Below, one piece after another: positions 48,286 through 58,727 of a stretch of 64,000 bases of DNA (the stretch's first letter is position 1; each line of letters begins with the position of its first letter). The notes beneath the pieces were generated by a model. That model saw only the letters and a list, made by a program, of their open reading frames with translations. It ran no database searches and was not told the DNA's origin. The DNA is taken from contig MKUH01000022.1 in the NCBI GenBank assembly GCA_001897745.1, forward strand, positions 61,269 through 125,268, written 5' to 3'. The stretch comes from Candidatus Accumulibacter sp. 66-26 (GTDB taxonomy: Bacteria > Pseudomonadota > Gammaproteobacteria > Burkholderiales > Rhodocyclaceae). Both the position numbers and the translations under genes were made by a program.

Positions 48286-49517
48286 CCGACCACGGCGCCC
48301 AGCTTGAAGATCGGCAGGTACATGGCGATCACCATGCCGCCGATCAGGGTGCCCAGAACGACCATGATGATCGGCTCCATGAGGCTGGAGATGGCTTCGA
48401 CGGCGTCGTCGACCTCGGCCTCGAAGAAGTCGGCGACTTTGCCGAGCATGGAGTCCAGCGCGCCGGATTCCTCGCCGATGGCGACCATCTGGATGACCAT
48501 ATTGGGGAACAGGTCGCTGTTCTGCATCGCCGACGTCAGGCTGGTACCGGTGCTGACCTCGCTCTGGATCTGCCGGGTGGCGACCTTGTAGACGTTGTTG
48601 CCGGCGGCGCCGCCGACCGATTCGAGCGATTCGACGAGGGGGACGCCGGCGCTGAACATGGTGGCCAGCGTCCGCGTCCAGCGCGCGATCACCGATTTGC
48701 GGATGATGTCGCCAAAGATGGGCAGGCGCAGGAACAGACGGTCGAAGGCGATCTGCATCGCTTCCGAGCGTTTCCAGGCGTAGAAGAAGGCGTAGAGGCC
48801 GCCGAAAATGCTCCCGAATATCGCCCACCACCACTCGATGAAGACGTCGGAAATGGCGATGACGATCATCGTCGGCGCCGGCAGGTCGGCGCCGAAGCTC
48901 TTGAAGACTTCCTTGAACGCCGGGATGACGAAGATCATGATCACGGCGGTGATCACGAAGGCGACGACGATGATCGCCACCGGATAGAACAGCGCCGACT
49001 TGATCTTCGACTTGATCGCCAGCATCTTTTCCTTGTAGATGGCCAGGCGGTCGAGCAGCGATTCGAGAATGCCGGCCTGTTCGCCCGCCGCCACCAGGTT
49101 GCAGTAGAGCTGGTCGAACTGCAGCGGGTATTTGCGGAAGGCCTGCGAGAGCGAGCTGCCGGTTTCGACGTCGGCTTTGATGTCGAGCAGCAGCTTGGCG
49201 ACGGCCGGGTTGTCGTGCCCGCGGCCGACGATGTCGAAGGTCTGCAGCAACGGCACGCCGGATTTCATCATGGTCGCCAGCTGGCGCGTGAACAGGGCGA
49301 TGTCCTTTTCGGTGATCTTGCCGCCGCCCTTGAAGCGCTGCTTGGAAATCTTGGTGACCATCACCCCTTGGCGGCGCAGGGTGGCCTGGACCACGGTTTC
49401 GCTCGGCGCGCGCAGTTCGCCGCGTACCATCCGGCCTTCCTTGCCCTTGCCTTCCCAGGCAAAGACGAACTCCTTCGGGCCCGCGACCTTTTTCACCCCT
49501 TTAGCTGCAGTCGCCAT
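48282..49517 (-). CDS. pilC: Type IV pilus platform protein PilC
   Basis: A 411-residue GspF/PilC-family inner-membrane protein. Two cytoplasmic domains ('DIALFTRQLATMMKSGVPLLQTFD' and 'VIARWTRTLATMFSAGVPLVES', in part) alternate with membrane helices, including 'SALFYPVAIIVVAFVITAVIMIFVIPAF' (in part). It is more T4aP-like than the MSHA mshG copy. Coupled to pilD downstream and 21 bp from pilB upstream. Confidence 0.95.
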   Translation of the reverse strand: MATAAKGVKKVAGPKEFVFAWEGKGKEGRMVRGELRAPSETVVQATLRRQGVMVTKISKQRFKGGGKITEKDIALFTRQLATMMKSGVPLLQTFDIVGRGHDNPAVAKLLLDIKADVETGSSLSQAFRKYPLQFDQLYCNLVAAGEQAGILESLLDRLAIYKEKMLAIKSKIKSALFYPVAIIVVAFVITAVIMIFVIPAFKEVFKSFGADLPAPTMIVIAISDVFIEWWWAIFGSIFGGLYAFFYAWKRSEAMQIAFDRLFLRLPIFGDIIRKSVIARWTRTLATMFSAGVPLVESLESVGGAAGNNVYKVATRQIQSEVSTGTSLTSAMQNSDLFPNMVIQMVAIGEESGALDSMLGKVADFFEAEVDDAVEAISSLMEPIIMVVLGTLIGGMVIAMYLPIFKLGAVVG

Positions 49518-49538
49518 TGTGTCCTCGTATTCTTCTGT

Positions 49539-51254
49539 TTATAGGTTGGTGGTCGCCAGGACTTCCTCGAGCGAGGTCAGCCCTTGCTTGACCTTGAGCA
49601 GACCGGACTGGCGCAGGTCGCGGACGCCGTTCTTCTGAGCCTGCGCGGCAATGTCGAGCGCCGTTCCGTTGGCCATGATGATGCGCTGGATGTCCTCGCT
49701 TACCGGCATCACCTGATAGAGGCCGACCCGTCCCTTGTAGCCGCTGTCCTTGCAGCGTTCGCAGCCGTTCGGGCCGTAGAGCGTCCAGCTGCCGTCCAGA
49801 TCGGCTTCGGAGAAGCCGGCGTTGAGCAGCGCTTCGGCCGGCGCGTCGAGTGGCTTCTTGCAGGTGCACAGGCGGCGCGCCAGGCGCTGCGCGGTGATCA
49901 GCAGGATGCTCGAGGCGATGTTGAAGGTCGGGATGCCCATGTTCATCAGACGCGTCAGCGTCGACGGGGCGTCGTTGGTGTGCAGCGTGGAGAGCACCAT
50001 GTGGCCCGTTTGCGCGGCCTTGATGGCGATCTCGGCGGTTTCCAGGTCGCGGATTTCGCCGACCATGATGATGTCCGGATCCTGGCGCAGGAAGGCCTTG
50101 AGGGCGACCGGGAAGGTCAGCCCGGCGCGGTCGTCGACGTTGACCTGATTGATCCCGGGCAGTGGAATTTCCGCCGGATCCTCCGCTGTCGAGATGTTGA
50201 TTCCCGGCTTGTTGAGGATGTTCAGGCAGGTGTAGAGCGAAACCGTCTTGCCGGAACCGGTCGGGCCGGTCACGAGCACCATGCCGTAGGGGCGCTCGAT
50301 GGCGTCGAGCAGGACCGCCTTCTGGTCGGGCTCGTAGCCGAGGGCTTCGATGCCGAGCGTGGCGCTGGTCGGGTCGAGGATGCGCAGCACGATCTTTTCG
50401 CCGTAGAGCGTCGGCAGCGTGCTGACCCGGAAATCGATGGCGCGGCTCTTGGACAGCACGAGCTTCATCCGGCCATCCTGCGGGACGCGCTTTTCGGCGA
50501 TGTTCAGGCGCGAGATGACCTTGATGCGCGAAGCGATCTTTTCCTTGATCACCAGCGGCGGCGCGGCGATCTCGCGCAGGATGCCGTCGACCCGGAAGCG
50601 GATGCGGTAGCTTTTCTCGTAAGGCTCGAAGTGGATGTCCGAAGCGCCGTCGTTGATGGCGTCGAGCAGCATCTTCTGGATGAACTTGACGACCGGCGCG
50701 TCGTCCACGTCGGCCGTGGAAGCTTCGTCGTTCTTGGCTTGCGCTTCCTCGTCGGTGAACTCGAGGTTGATGTCCTCGCTGGCGAGGTTCTTGAGCGTGT
50801 CCTCGGCGGATTCGGAGAGCTTTGCGACGAGCGGGGCGAGCTTGCTTTCCTCGACGATCACCGGGTCGACCGCCATGCCTGTCTGGAAGCGGATTTCGTC
50901 CAGGGCGCGCAGATTGGTCGGGTCCGCGATGGCGATGGCGAGGCGGTTGCCGCGCTTGTGCAGCGGCAGAACGCGGTGCGCCGCGATCAGCTTGCGATCG
51001 ATCGCGTTCTGCTGGATATGCGCGTCGTCGAAGGCCGCCAAGTCGAGCAGGGGGTACCCGAAGGTGTCGGCGGCGAAGCGGGCGATCTCGAGCGAGGTCG
51101 CCTTTTTGGCGTGGACGAGTTGCTCGATGAATGTGGTGTTGCTGCCGCCGACTTGGGCGAGCAGGACCTCCGCCTCGGCTTCCTTGAGTCGGCCAGCCTG
51201 GACAAGGGCACGGGCGAGGCCGCTGAGCGGCGCTTGTTGCGGGTTGGCTGCCAT
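49539..51254 (-). CDS. pilB: Type IV pilus extension ATPase PilB
   Basis: 571 residues. An N-terminal GspE-N/MshEN-like region (about 1-130) is followed by the motor core: Walker A GPTGSGKTVSLYT, Asp box 'TAEDPAEIPLPGINQV', Walker B 'DPDIIMVGEIRD', His box 'STLHTNDA', and a tetracysteine (CTCK and CERC) zinc site. It powers the T4aP with PilC. ATG 51254. The 245-bp upstream spacer (51255-51499) holds no gene and no clear promoter I can support. Confidence 0.96.
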   Translation of the reverse strand: MAANPQQAPLSGLARALVQAGRLKEAEAEVLLAQVGGSNTTFIEQLVHAKKATSLEIARFAADTFGYPLLDLAAFDDAHIQQNAIDRKLIAAHRVLPLHKRGNRLAIAIADPTNLRALDEIRFQTGMAVDPVIVEESKLAPLVAKLSESAEDTLKNLASEDINLEFTDEEAQAKNDEASTADVDDAPVVKFIQKMLLDAINDGASDIHFEPYEKSYRIRFRVDGILREIAAPPLVIKEKIASRIKVISRLNIAEKRVPQDGRMKLVLSKSRAIDFRVSTLPTLYGEKIVLRILDPTSATLGIEALGYEPDQKAVLLDAIERPYGMVLVTGPTGSGKTVSLYTCLNILNKPGINISTAEDPAEIPLPGINQVNVDDRAGLTFPVALKAFLRQDPDIIMVGEIRDLETAEIAIKAAQTGHMVLSTLHTNDAPSTLTRLMNMGIPTFNIASSILLITAQRLARRLCTCKKPLDAPAEALLNAGFSEADLDGSWTLYGPNGCERCKDSGYKGRVGLYQVMPVSEDIQRIIMANGTALDIAAQAQKNGVRDLRQSGLLKVKQGLTSLEEVLATTNL

Positions 51255-51499
51255 GTGTCGCTAGGGAATGTTGCCGGCTTTCGTTATATGGATACGTCGG
51301 GGGTTCGGGCTATGCCGCGTAGATCGGCCCGATGATGCATTGCGCCAGCGTGTTTGTAAAGCAGCGGGGGACGGGCTTGCGGGCGGTTCCGGCGGGCGTT
51401 TTCGTGAGAAGGCGGCCTAGGTTCGCGAGCAGGATATCCGGCTGCCGGCAGTTCCCCGGAAAACTGTCGACGGTGCGGTGAAGCGGGGCGGGCGTCGGC

Positions 51500-52339
51500 T
51501 TACAGGCGACCGATCAGCACTTCAGCGACGAAGCGGCTGCCGATGTACGCCAGCAGCAGCACCATGAAGCCGGCCAGCGTCCAGCGCAGCGCGATGCGGC
51601 CGCGCCAGCCGTAGGCGCGGCGGCCGATCAGGAGCGCCGCGAAGATGCCCCACGAGGCGAAGGCGAACAGGGTCTTGTGATCGAGCGCCATGGCCTTGCC
51701 GAACAGCGTCTCGGAAAACAGGATGCCGCTGCCGAGCGCCAGCGTCAGCAGCGCGAAGGCGATCACGATCATGCGGAAAAGGAGCGCTTCCATGGTCAGC
51801 AGCGGCGGCAGGCTGGCCAGGCTCTTGGTCAGCGCGCGCTGGTGCAGCTTGCGTTCGGCAAAGCCCATGAAGACGGCGTGCAGCGCGGAGAGCGTAAACA
51901 GGCTGTAGGCCAGCATGGCGGCGAGGAAGTGCAGCTTGAAGCCCCAGGCGTCGGCGTGCGCGACGACGCGCACGTGCGGAAACAGCACCGGCAGCAGGGC
52001 GCTCGCGGCGGCCAGCGGCAGCACCATCGGCTGCAGTCCGTCCATGCGCGAGCGGAAGCTCTCCAGCCAGTAGATCAGCACGGCCAGCCAGAGCATCAGG
52101 GAGAGCGCGAAGCTGAACGAGAAATGCATGCCGCCGGCGCTGAACAGGCCGTCGTAAAGCCCGATTCCCTGAAACAGCAGGGCGGCGAAGATGGCGCCCC
52201 GTTCCCACGGCTGCATCGGCAGGGTAACGAGCGGCTTGTCGGTTTCGCGCCAGCGCGTGCGCCAGAAATGGAAGCCGAGCGCCGCATAAAGCAGGGACGA
52301 AACGATGTGGGGCAGAAGGTGCAGTAGAATGGCCGACAT
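51500..52339 (-). CDS. YpjD/CcsA-like cytochrome c assembly family membrane protein
   Basis: 279 residues with about eight helices. The 'HADAWGFKLHFLAAMLAYSLFTLSALHAVFM' segment (in part), with conserved tryptophan and histidines, belongs to the haem-handling CcsA/CcmC-like family. This is the YpjD type found next to ffh in many proteobacteria; its role is not firmly known. ATG 52339 is chosen over TTG 52345. It is divergent from ffh. Confidence 0.85.
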   Translation of the reverse strand: MSAILLHLLPHIVSSLLYAALGFHFWRTRWRETDKPLVTLPMQPWERGAIFAALLFQGIGLYDGLFSAGGMHFSFSFALSLMLWLAVLIYWLESFRSRMDGLQPMVLPLAAASALLPVLFPHVRVVAHADAWGFKLHFLAAMLAYSLFTLSALHAVFMGFAERKLHQRALTKSLASLPPLLTMEALLFRMIVIAFALLTLALGSGILFSETLFGKAMALDHKTLFAFASWGIFAALLIGRRAYGWRGRIALRWTLAGFMVLLLAYIGSRFVAEVLIGRL

Positions 52340-52369
52340 TCTCAAAGTCTACACCAAGCCGGAAACCAA

Positions 52370-53725
52370 ATGCTCGACAACCTGACCCAACGCCTTGCGC
52401 GCGTCATGAAGACGCTGCGCGGCGAAGCGCGCCTGACCGAAGAAAACATCACCGACGCCCTGCGCGAAGTGCGCCTGGCGCTGCTCGAGGCCGACGTGGC
52501 CTTGCCGGCGGTCAAGGAGTTCATCGCTGCCGTCAAGGAAAAGGCGGTCGGCGAGGAGGTGATCGGTTCGCTGAGCCCGGGGCAGGCGCTGATCGGCGTC
52601 GTCCATCGCGAGTTGACGCGGATCATGGGCGAGGCGCACGACGGCCTCAACCTGGCCACGCAGCCGCCGGCGATCGTCCTGATGGCCGGTCTGCAGGGCG
52701 CCGGCAAGACGACGACGGTCGGCAAGCTGGGCAAGCTGCTGCGCGAAACGCAGAAGAAGAAGGTGCTGGTCGTCTCCTGCGACGTCTATCGCCCGGCCGC
52801 CATCGAGCAGTTGAAAGCCGTTGCCGCGCAGGCCGGCGTCGATTTCTTCCCGTCGGCGCCGACCGACAAGCCGCTCGATATCGCGCGCAACGCGGTCGAT
52901 TGGGCCAAGCGCCACTATCACGACGTGCTGCTCGTCGATACCGCCGGCCGTCTGGCGATCGACGAGGCGATGATGAAGGAAATCGCCGAGCTGCACGCGG
53001 CGCTCAAGCCGATCGAAACGCTCTTCGTCGTCGACGCCATGCTCGGCCAGGATGCGGTCAATACCGCCAAGGCCTTCAACGAGGCGCTGCCGCTGACCGG
53101 CGTCGTGCTGACCAAGCTCGACGGCGACGCACGCGGCGGGGCTGCCCTTTCTGTGCGTCACGTCACCGGGCGGCCGATCAAGTACGCCGGCGTCGGCGAG
53201 AAGCTTTCCGGCCTTGAGCCTTTCCACCCTGAGCGGATGGCTTCGCGCATCCTTGGCATGGGCGACGTGCTGTCGCTGATCGAGGACGCCAAAAAGGGCA
53301 TCGATGAGCAGAAGGCGGTCGAGTTCGCCAAGAAGCTCAAGTCCGGCAAGGGCTTCGATCTCAACGACTTCAAGGAGCAGATCGGCCAGATGCGCAAGAT
53401 GGGTGGCCTCTCCTCGCTGATGGACAAGCTGCCGGCGCAGTTCGCGCAGGCAGCAGGGCAGATGCCGGCCGGCGTCGAGGACAAGGCCGTGGGGCGCATC
53501 GAGGGCATCATCAATTCGATGACGCCGGCCGAGCGCGCCAAGCCCGAACTGCTCAAGGCCTCGCGCAAGCGGCGCATCGCCGCCGGCGCCGGGGTTCAGG
53601 TGCAGGAAGTGAACCGTCTGCTCAACCAGTTCGAGCAGACGCAGAAAATGATGAAGCAGTTTTCCAAGGGCGGCATGGCCAAGCTGATGCGCGGCATGAA
53701 GGGGATGCTGCCGGGGATGCGCTGA
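52370..53725 (+). CDS. ffh: Signal recognition particle protein Ffh
   Basis: 451 residues. NG domain with GTPase loop MAGLQGAGKTTT, 'DVYRPAAIEQLK', 'DTAGRLAIDEAMMKE' (in part) and 'TKLDGDARGGAAL'; the M domain begins about residue 300 with many methionines ('LNDFKEQIGQMRKMGGLSSLM', in part) and binds 4.5S RNA and signal sequences. Targets membrane proteins with FtsY. Its 4.5S RNA gene is not in the window. ATG 52370. Confidence 0.98.
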   Translation: MLDNLTQRLARVMKTLRGEARLTEENITDALREVRLALLEADVALPAVKEFIAAVKEKAVGEEVIGSLSPGQALIGVVHRELTRIMGEAHDGLNLATQPPAIVLMAGLQGAGKTTTVGKLGKLLRETQKKKVLVVSCDVYRPAAIEQLKAVAAQAGVDFFPSAPTDKPLDIARNAVDWAKRHYHDVLLVDTAGRLAIDEAMMKEIAELHAALKPIETLFVVDAMLGQDAVNTAKAFNEALPLTGVVLTKLDGDARGGAALSVRHVTGRPIKYAGVGEKLSGLEPFHPERMASRILGMGDVLSLIEDAKKGIDEQKAVEFAKKLKSGKGFDLNDFKEQIGQMRKMGGLSSLMDKLPAQFAQAAGQMPAGVEDKAVGRIEGIINSMTPAERAKPELLKASRKRRIAAGAGVQVQEVNRLLNQFEQTQKMMKQFSKGGMAKLMRGMKGMLPGMR

Positions 53726-53746
53726 GCGCGTTCCTTGCCGGCTGGA

Positions 53747-54358
53747 TCAGCGCAAGGCGATCCGGCTGTTCGTGTAGTTCCAGTGGTTGTGCCAGGCGCC
53801 GCGCACCAGGTTCGGGTACTCGGGCTTGCCGAGGCTGCCGTTGTAGCGGCCGAGCGCGCGGTAAAGGTCGCCCTGCTCGATGTCGAGGTAGTGACGCAGG
53901 ATGGTGCAGCCGTAGCGCAGATTGGTGCGCAGGTGGAACAGGTTGTCGTCGCCGCGCCCAAGTAGTTTTCCCCAGAAGGGCATGACCTGCATGTAGCCGC
54001 GGGCGCCGGCCGACGAGACGGCGTATTTCTTGAAACCGCTCTCGACCTGGATCAGGCCGAGCACCAGTTGCGGGTCGAGCCCCGCGCGCGTGGCCTCGTA
54101 GTGCACTGCGCGCAGGAACTCCAGCCGCCCTTCCCGGTCCGGGATGCGTTTTTCCAGCCGGCGCGACATTTCAACCAGCCAGTCGACGGCGTCCAGCGAG
54201 TCGCGGAACGAGCTCTTCGGCGGCGCCTGGTCGGACACCGAGCGCGACAGCGCTGCCTGCACGCTGGCCGACAGCGGTTCGTACTTCTGCGCCCCTGCGA
54301 ACGCGCCGGGCGGCGCGAGCAGGGCGAGCAGCGTGAAGGGCCGGATCAGGCGGCGCAC
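53747..54358 (-). CDS. SLT-type lytic transglycosylase
   Basis: 203 residues: a signal peptide ([19 protein letters not shown]), a helical linker, and an SLT/Goose-lysozyme-like domain from about 85. Catalytic Glu lies in '[27 protein letters not shown]' (in part). It cuts glycan strands to release 1,6-anhydro-muropeptides. It overlaps the 3' end of proS, 13 bp on the same strand, so it is transcribed with it. Confidence 0.92.
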   Translation of the reverse strand: MRRLIRPFTLLALLAPPGAFAGAQKYEPLSASVQAALSRSVSDQAPPKSSFRDSLDAVDWLVEMSRRLEKRIPDREGRLEFLRAVHYEATRAGLDPQLVLGLIQVESGFKKYAVSSAGARGYMQVMPFWGKLLGRGDDNLFHLRTNLRYGCTILRHYLDIEQGDLYRALGRYNGSLGKPEYPNLVRGAWHNHWNYTNSRIALR

Positions 54359-56070
54359 AGCCTTTCCTTCAGGAGCGCGGCGATTTCACCGGCGGCGACC
54401 ATGTGCGCTTCGCTGTCGGAACGTCCCTTGTATTCGAGCTTGCCCTCGGCCAGGCCGCGCTCGCCGACGACGACGCGGTGCGGAATGCCGATCAGTTCCA
54501 TGTCGGCGAACATGACGCCGGGGCGCTCGTTGCGGTCGTCGAGCAGGACATCGATGCCGGCTGCCTTGAGTTCGGCGTAGAGCGCGTCGGCCGCCGCTTT
54601 GACCGCCTCGCTCTTGGCGTAGCCCATCGGCACGATGCAGGCTTCGAAGGGCGCGATCGCCGCCGGGAAGACGATGCCGCGTTCGTCGTGGTTCTGCTCG
54701 ATGGCGGCGCCGACGATGCGCGAGACACCGATGCCGTAGCAGCCCATTTCCATGACCTGCTCCTTGCCGCCTTCGTCGAGGAAGGTGCACTTCATCGCCG
54801 CGGCGTACTTGGTGCGCAGTTGGAAGATGTGGCCGACCTCGATGCCGCGACACAGTTCGAGCACGCCTTTGCCGTCCGGCGAGGGGTCGCCGGCGATGAC
54901 GTTGCGCAGGTCGGCGACGGCGGCGGGTTCGGGCAGGTCGCGCCCGAAATTGACGCCGCCCAGGTGAAAGCCGGCTTCGTTGGCGCCGCAGATGAAGTCG
55001 CTCAGCACGGCGACCGCACGGTCGGCGAAAACCGGGATGGCGCCGGCGCCGACCGGGCCGATGTAGCCCGGCTTGCAGCCGAGCGCGGCGAGGATTTCCT
55101 CGTCGCGCGCGAATCGGAATTCGCCGACGACTTTCTGCGCCTTGATTTCGTTGAGGTCGTGATCGCCGCGCAGCAGGATCAGCGCGAAGCGCGCCGGATC
55201 GTTTTCCGGCAGTTCGCGCACGATGGCGATTGCCTTGACCATTTGGGCCAGGGGAAGCTTCAGGAAGGCGGCGACGTCCTCGCACTTGGTCTTGCCCGGC
55301 GTCGCCAGCTTTTCCATGGCGGCGCTGGGCGCGCCGCGCGTCGCCGTCGGAGCCAGCGCCTCGGCCAGTTCGACGTTGGCGGCGTAGTCGGAGGTCGGGC
55401 AGTAGGCCAGGGCGTCTTCGCCGGAGTCGGCCAGAACGTGAAATTCGTGCGAGCCGGTGCCGCCGATTGACCCGGTATCCGCCGCGACCGGGCGGAATTT
55501 GAGACCGAGGCGGGAAAAGATGCGGCAGTAGGTTTCGTGCATCTTGCCGTATTCGCGCTGCAGGTCCGCGAAATTCGCATGGAAGGAGTAGCCGTCCTTC
55601 ATCAGGAATTCGCGTCCGCGCATGACGCCGAAGCGCGGACGAATTTCGTCGCGGAACTTGGTTTGCACCTGATAGAGATGCAGTGGCAACTGGCGATAGC
55701 TCTTGACGTCCTTGCGCACCACGTCGGTGATGACTTCCTCATGCGTCGGCCCGATCACGAAGTCGCGCTGGTGGCGGTCCTTGAAGCGCAGCAGCTCGGG
55801 GCCGTACTTTTCCCAGCGCTCGGTTTCCTGCCAGAGCTCGGCCGGAACGACGGCCGGCATCAGCAGTTCGACGGCGCCGGCGCGGTCCATCTCCTCGCGC
55901 ACGATGTTCTCGACCTTGCGCAGCACGCGCAGGCCGACCGGCATCCAGGTGTAGATGCCGCCCGCCAGGCGCTTGATCAGGCCGGCGCGCAGCATCAGCT
56001 TGTGGCTGACGATCTCGGCGTCCGAAGGTGCTTCCTTGAGCGTGGAGAGGAAAAATTGCGAAGTGCGCAT
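54346..56070 (-). CDS. proS: Prolyl-tRNA synthetase (bacterial type)
   Basis: 574 residues, class II. Starts '[19 protein letters not shown]' (in part). It has motif 2 '[25 protein letters not shown]' (in part), an INS editing domain (about 225-390, with '[19 protein letters not shown]') and a C-terminal anticodon domain. The editing domain hydrolyses mischarged alanyl-tRNA. ATG 56070. The 166-bp spacer to rppH carries divergent promoters I did not resolve. Confidence 0.97.
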   Translation of the reverse strand: MRTSQFFLSTLKEAPSDAEIVSHKLMLRAGLIKRLAGGIYTWMPVGLRVLRKVENIVREEMDRAGAVELLMPAVVPAELWQETERWEKYGPELLRFKDRHQRDFVIGPTHEEVITDVVRKDVKSYRQLPLHLYQVQTKFRDEIRPRFGVMRGREFLMKDGYSFHANFADLQREYGKMHETYCRIFSRLGLKFRPVAADTGSIGGTGSHEFHVLADSGEDALAYCPTSDYAANVELAEALAPTATRGAPSAAMEKLATPGKTKCEDVAAFLKLPLAQMVKAIAIVRELPENDPARFALILLRGDHDLNEIKAQKVVGEFRFARDEEILAALGCKPGYIGPVGAGAIPVFADRAVAVLSDFICGANEAGFHLGGVNFGRDLPEPAAVADLRNVIAGDPSPDGKGVLELCRGIEVGHIFQLRTKYAAAMKCTFLDEGGKEQVMEMGCYGIGVSRIVGAAIEQNHDERGIVFPAAIAPFEACIVPMGYAKSEAVKAAADALYAELKAAGIDVLLDDRNERPGVMFADMELIGIPHRVVVGERGLAEGKLEYKGRSDSEAHMVAAGEIAALLKERLCAA

Positions 56071-56236
56071 GGCCGAAGGTTCGTAGGGTAAAAATGCGAT
56101 TTTACTAGACAGATGCGGTGCGTGCGATATTTCTGAGCTTTTCGGCAAGGCGCCGCTATGCCCGCCGGCCCGGCTTTCCAAGCTATTTGAAATATGGAAG
56201 AATGGCTCCAATTCAACATTTTCGCAGGTTTTCAAA

Positions 56237-56776
56237 ATGCTTGACCGTGAAGGCTATCGCCCGAACGTCGGCATCATTCTATGTAACGCAAAAAACGAGG
56301 TTTTCTGGGGTAAGCGCATCCGGGAGCATTCGTGGCAGTTTCCTCAAGGCGGCATCAAACGGGGCGAGTCCCCGGAGCAGGCGATGTACCGGGAACTTCA
56401 CGAGGAGGTTGGCTTGTCGCCCGAGCACGTCCGTATCCTCGGGCGGACCAAGGACTGGTTGCGTTACGATGTGCCGACCCATTGGGTCAAACGTGAGTGG
56501 CGCGGAAGCTACAAGGGGCAGAAGCAGATATGGTTTCTTTTGCGATTGGCGGGGCGTGACAGCGATATCTCGCTGCGCGCATGCAATCATCCCGAGTTCG
56601 ATGCCTGGCGCTGGAGTCATTACTGGATTCCGCTCGATGCGGTGATCGAGTTCAAGCGGGGGGTTTACGAGCAGGCGCTCAACGAGTTGGCGCGTTATCT
56701 CGATGCCGACCATCGGCGTCCGCGGCCGCCTGTGGCGAAGGATGTTGCGGTACCGGGCGACGCGCGCGAGGAGTAG
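56237..56776 (+). CDS. rppH: RNA pyrophosphohydrolase RppH (NudH)
   Basis: 179 residues, start '[17 protein letters not shown]'. The Nudix box is '[23 protein letters not shown]' (in part). It trims 5' triphosphates of mRNA and so triggers RNase E decay. The C-terminal 25 residues are basic. Divergent from proS. Confidence 0.96.
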   Translation: MLDREGYRPNVGIILCNAKNEVFWGKRIREHSWQFPQGGIKRGESPEQAMYRELHEEVGLSPEHVRILGRTKDWLRYDVPTHWVKREWRGSYKGQKQIWFLLRLAGRDSDISLRACNHPEFDAWRWSHYWIPLDAVIEFKRGVYEQALNELARYLDADHRRPRPPVAKDVAVPGDAREE

Positions 56777-56849
56777 CGTAGTTGCGGGCTGTCTGCGGAC
56801 CGGTTCGATGTTTGAGCTTTGGCTGTACGTGTCCACCTAGGAGGTCATC

Positions 56850-57464
56850 ATGGCAGAGCTGGAATACAAGCCCCTGAAACTCGCCCGCTTGCAGGCCGGA
56901 GCGGTTTATCCCCAATTCACGCAGTTTTCTCCGCGACCGGTGAATGTCGATTCGCCGGCCGTTGAGGTGATGACCGATCTGCGTCTCGTGGCGGCGGCCA
57001 CCATCGACGCAGATACGCGTATTGAAGCCGCCAACCAGGCGATGATCGCGCGGGGCGTTCGCTCCCTGCTCGTGGTCGATGCCGATGGGCGCGTCCTCGG
57101 CCTGCTTACCGCCCGGGATCTTCTGGGCGAGCGTCCGATGCAGGTGGTGCGCGATCGCGGGGGGCGGCACGAGGATCTCGTGGTCCGGGACATCATGACG
57201 CCGCAGAGCGCGGTGGAAGTTGTCGATATCCGCGATGTCTTGCGCGCGCGCGTTGGGCACGTGGTCGAGACGCTGAAGCACAGCGGACGTCAGCACGCTT
57301 TGGTCGTCGAGAACGATCTGGTGAGCGGACGAGAGTTGATACGAGGAATCTTCTCGGCTTCGCAGATCGCCCGGCAGCTTGGCGTCGCGATCCATCCCGA
57401 AGAGGTGGCGCGCACGTTCGCGGAGATCGAGGCCGTGTTGTCGCGCACCGCTGCGACCATTTAA
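56850..57464 (+). CDS. Two-CBS-domain protein with unique N-terminal region
   Basis: 204 residues: about 40 N-terminal residues without a recognisable domain, then two CBS domains ('MIARGVRSLLVVDADGRVLGLLTARDLL', in part, and 'HVVETLKHSGRQHALVVENDL', in part). Likely to sense adenine nucleotide levels or to act as an accessory module. ATG 56850 is preceded by AGGAGGTCATC. Related to, but distinct from, the CBS gene at 36451. Confidence 0.88.
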   Translation: MAELEYKPLKLARLQAGAVYPQFTQFSPRPVNVDSPAVEVMTDLRLVAAATIDADTRIEAANQAMIARGVRSLLVVDADGRVLGLLTARDLLGERPMQVVRDRGGRHEDLVVRDIMTPQSAVEVVDIRDVLRARVGHVVETLKHSGRQHALVVENDLVSGRELIRGIFSASQIARQLGVAIHPEEVARTFAEIEAVLSRTAATI

Positions 57465-57505
57465 TTTGCGATTTTGCTTGATCCGATCGGACCTGGAGCC
57501 GGGTA

Positions 57506-58033
57506 ATGCGTAAGAGGATGTGTAGGGGGGCGCTGTGGCTTGGCTTGAGCCTGCTTGCGTCGGTCGCGGTCGCCGCGTCCGGTTTCGACGACGAGTACGA
57601 GACGAAGCGCTGGGAGGAAATCGAGGCCGTCCTTCCGCCTCCCCCGAAGGCGGAGAATCTCGTTCCGATCTTCGTTAGTGCGGCGACCGACAACCGCTTC
57701 ATGGTCGATTCCGAGTCCATCAGCGTCGGTACCGATGGCGTCGTGCGCTACACGCTGGTTGTGCAGAGTCCGTCCGGGGCTCGCAATGTCAGTCATGAAG
57801 GGATTCGCTGCGAATCCGCGGAGCGCCGGCTCTATGCTTTCGGCCGCTCGGACGGCCGCTGGTCGAAGGCCCGCAGCAATCAATGGGGCAGAATCCAGGG
57901 AAGCACTCTGAATCGACAGCATGCGGCGCTCTACGGCGAGTATTTCTGCGCTGGCGGCATTCCCGTGCGCGATGCCGCTGCTGCCCGCGCGGCCCTCCGT
58001 GCGGGCGGGCTGCCGAGTACGCGCACGCCGTAG
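57506..58033 (+). CDS. CNP1-like family exported protein
   Basis: 175 residues with a signal peptide ([18 protein letters not shown]), then the CNP1-like domain '[40 protein letters not shown]' (in part) and '[21 protein letters not shown]' (in part). The family, first noted in Neisseria as a cryptic protein, has no known function. It is followed 11 bp later by coq7. Confidence 0.88.
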   Translation: MRKRMCRGALWLGLSLLASVAVAASGFDDEYETKRWEEIEAVLPPPPKAENLVPIFVSAATDNRFMVDSESISVGTDGVVRYTLVVQSPSGARNVSHEGIRCESAERRLYAFGRSDGRWSKARSNQWGRIQGSTLNRQHAALYGEYFCAGGIPVRDAAAARAALRAGGLPSTRTP

Positions 58034-58044
58034 GGGATGCCTTG

Positions 58045-58668
58045 ATGTTTTTCGATCGTTTGATCATCGAGTTTGACAGGGCTTTGCGCACCGTGTTTGC
58101 AGCCGGTGGGGCCGTTCGCCCTGTTCCAGGCGAGGGGTTGCCCGAGGCGTCGCTGGATGCGGAGGAGAAGGTCCGCGTGGTTGCGCTGATGCGCGTCAAT
58201 CACAGTGGCGAGGTCTGCGCTCAGGCGCTTTATCAGGGGCAGGCGCTGGCGTGTCGCAACGAGAGTCTCAGACGTTCTCTGACGGGCGCCGCTCAGGAGG
58301 AAACCGAGCATCTGGCCTGGACGTCGCAGCGTATCGGTGAATTGGGCGGTCGCAAGAGTGCGCTCAATCCGCTGTGGTATCTCGGTGCTTTTTCCTTGGG
58401 TGTGGTAGCCGCACGGCTAGGCGATGGCTGGAATCTGGGTTTTCTTGCCGAGACCGAGCGCCAGGTCGAGGCGCATCTCGATAGCCATCTCGTGCGTTTG
58501 CCTGAGCAAGACGCGCGTTCGCGAGCGATCTTGGTGCAGATGAAATTCGACGAGGCCAGTCATGCCGACGAGGCGGTTCGCCTCGGTGCTCTGGAATTGC
58601 CGATGGCGGTGAAGGTGGGGATGCGCATCGCTTCGCGCATCATGACGCGGACGGCATACTACATCTAG
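58045..58668 (+). CDS. coq7: 2-polyprenyl-3-methyl-6-methoxy-1,4-benzoquinol hydroxylase (Coq7)
   Basis: 207 residues, a di-iron monooxygenase in ubiquinone synthesis. Iron ligands lie in '[18 protein letters not shown]' (Glu), 'QEETEHLAW' (Glu/His) and '[10 protein letters not shown]' (Glu/His), the canonical ExxH pattern in a four-helix bundle. It hydroxylates the C6 position. ATG 58045. A 16-bp inverted repeat lies just past the stop. Confidence 0.94.
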   Translation: MFFDRLIIEFDRALRTVFAAGGAVRPVPGEGLPEASLDAEEKVRVVALMRVNHSGEVCAQALYQGQALACRNESLRRSLTGAAQEETEHLAWTSQRIGELGGRKSALNPLWYLGAFSLGVVAARLGDGWNLGFLAETERQVEAHLDSHLVRLPEQDARSRAILVQMKFDEASHADEAVRLGALELPMAVKVGMRIASRIMTRTAYYI

Positions 58669-58680
58669 CTCGGAGCGGCT

Positions 58681-58718
58681 GACAGCCCTTTGCCCCTCAA
58701 TTGGGGCAAAGGGCTGTC
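58681..58718. repeat. 16-bp perfect inverted repeat between coq7 and osmC
   Basis: GACAGCCCTTTGCCCC (58681-58696) pairs perfectly with GGGGCAAAGGGCTGTC (58703-58718) around TCAATT. It sits between the converging coq7 and OsmC genes and forms a strong hairpin on both strands. Without a T-run it resembles a bidirectional transcript-end structure rather than a standard intrinsic terminator. Confidence 0.7.
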
Positions 58719-58727
58719 GTGGGCGGG

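Noticed and set aside
49584..51335. Long open frame opposite pilB (about 583 codons)
   Set aside because: Antisense shadow of a clear PilB with full Walker motifs; composition is Arg/Ala/Gly-rich.
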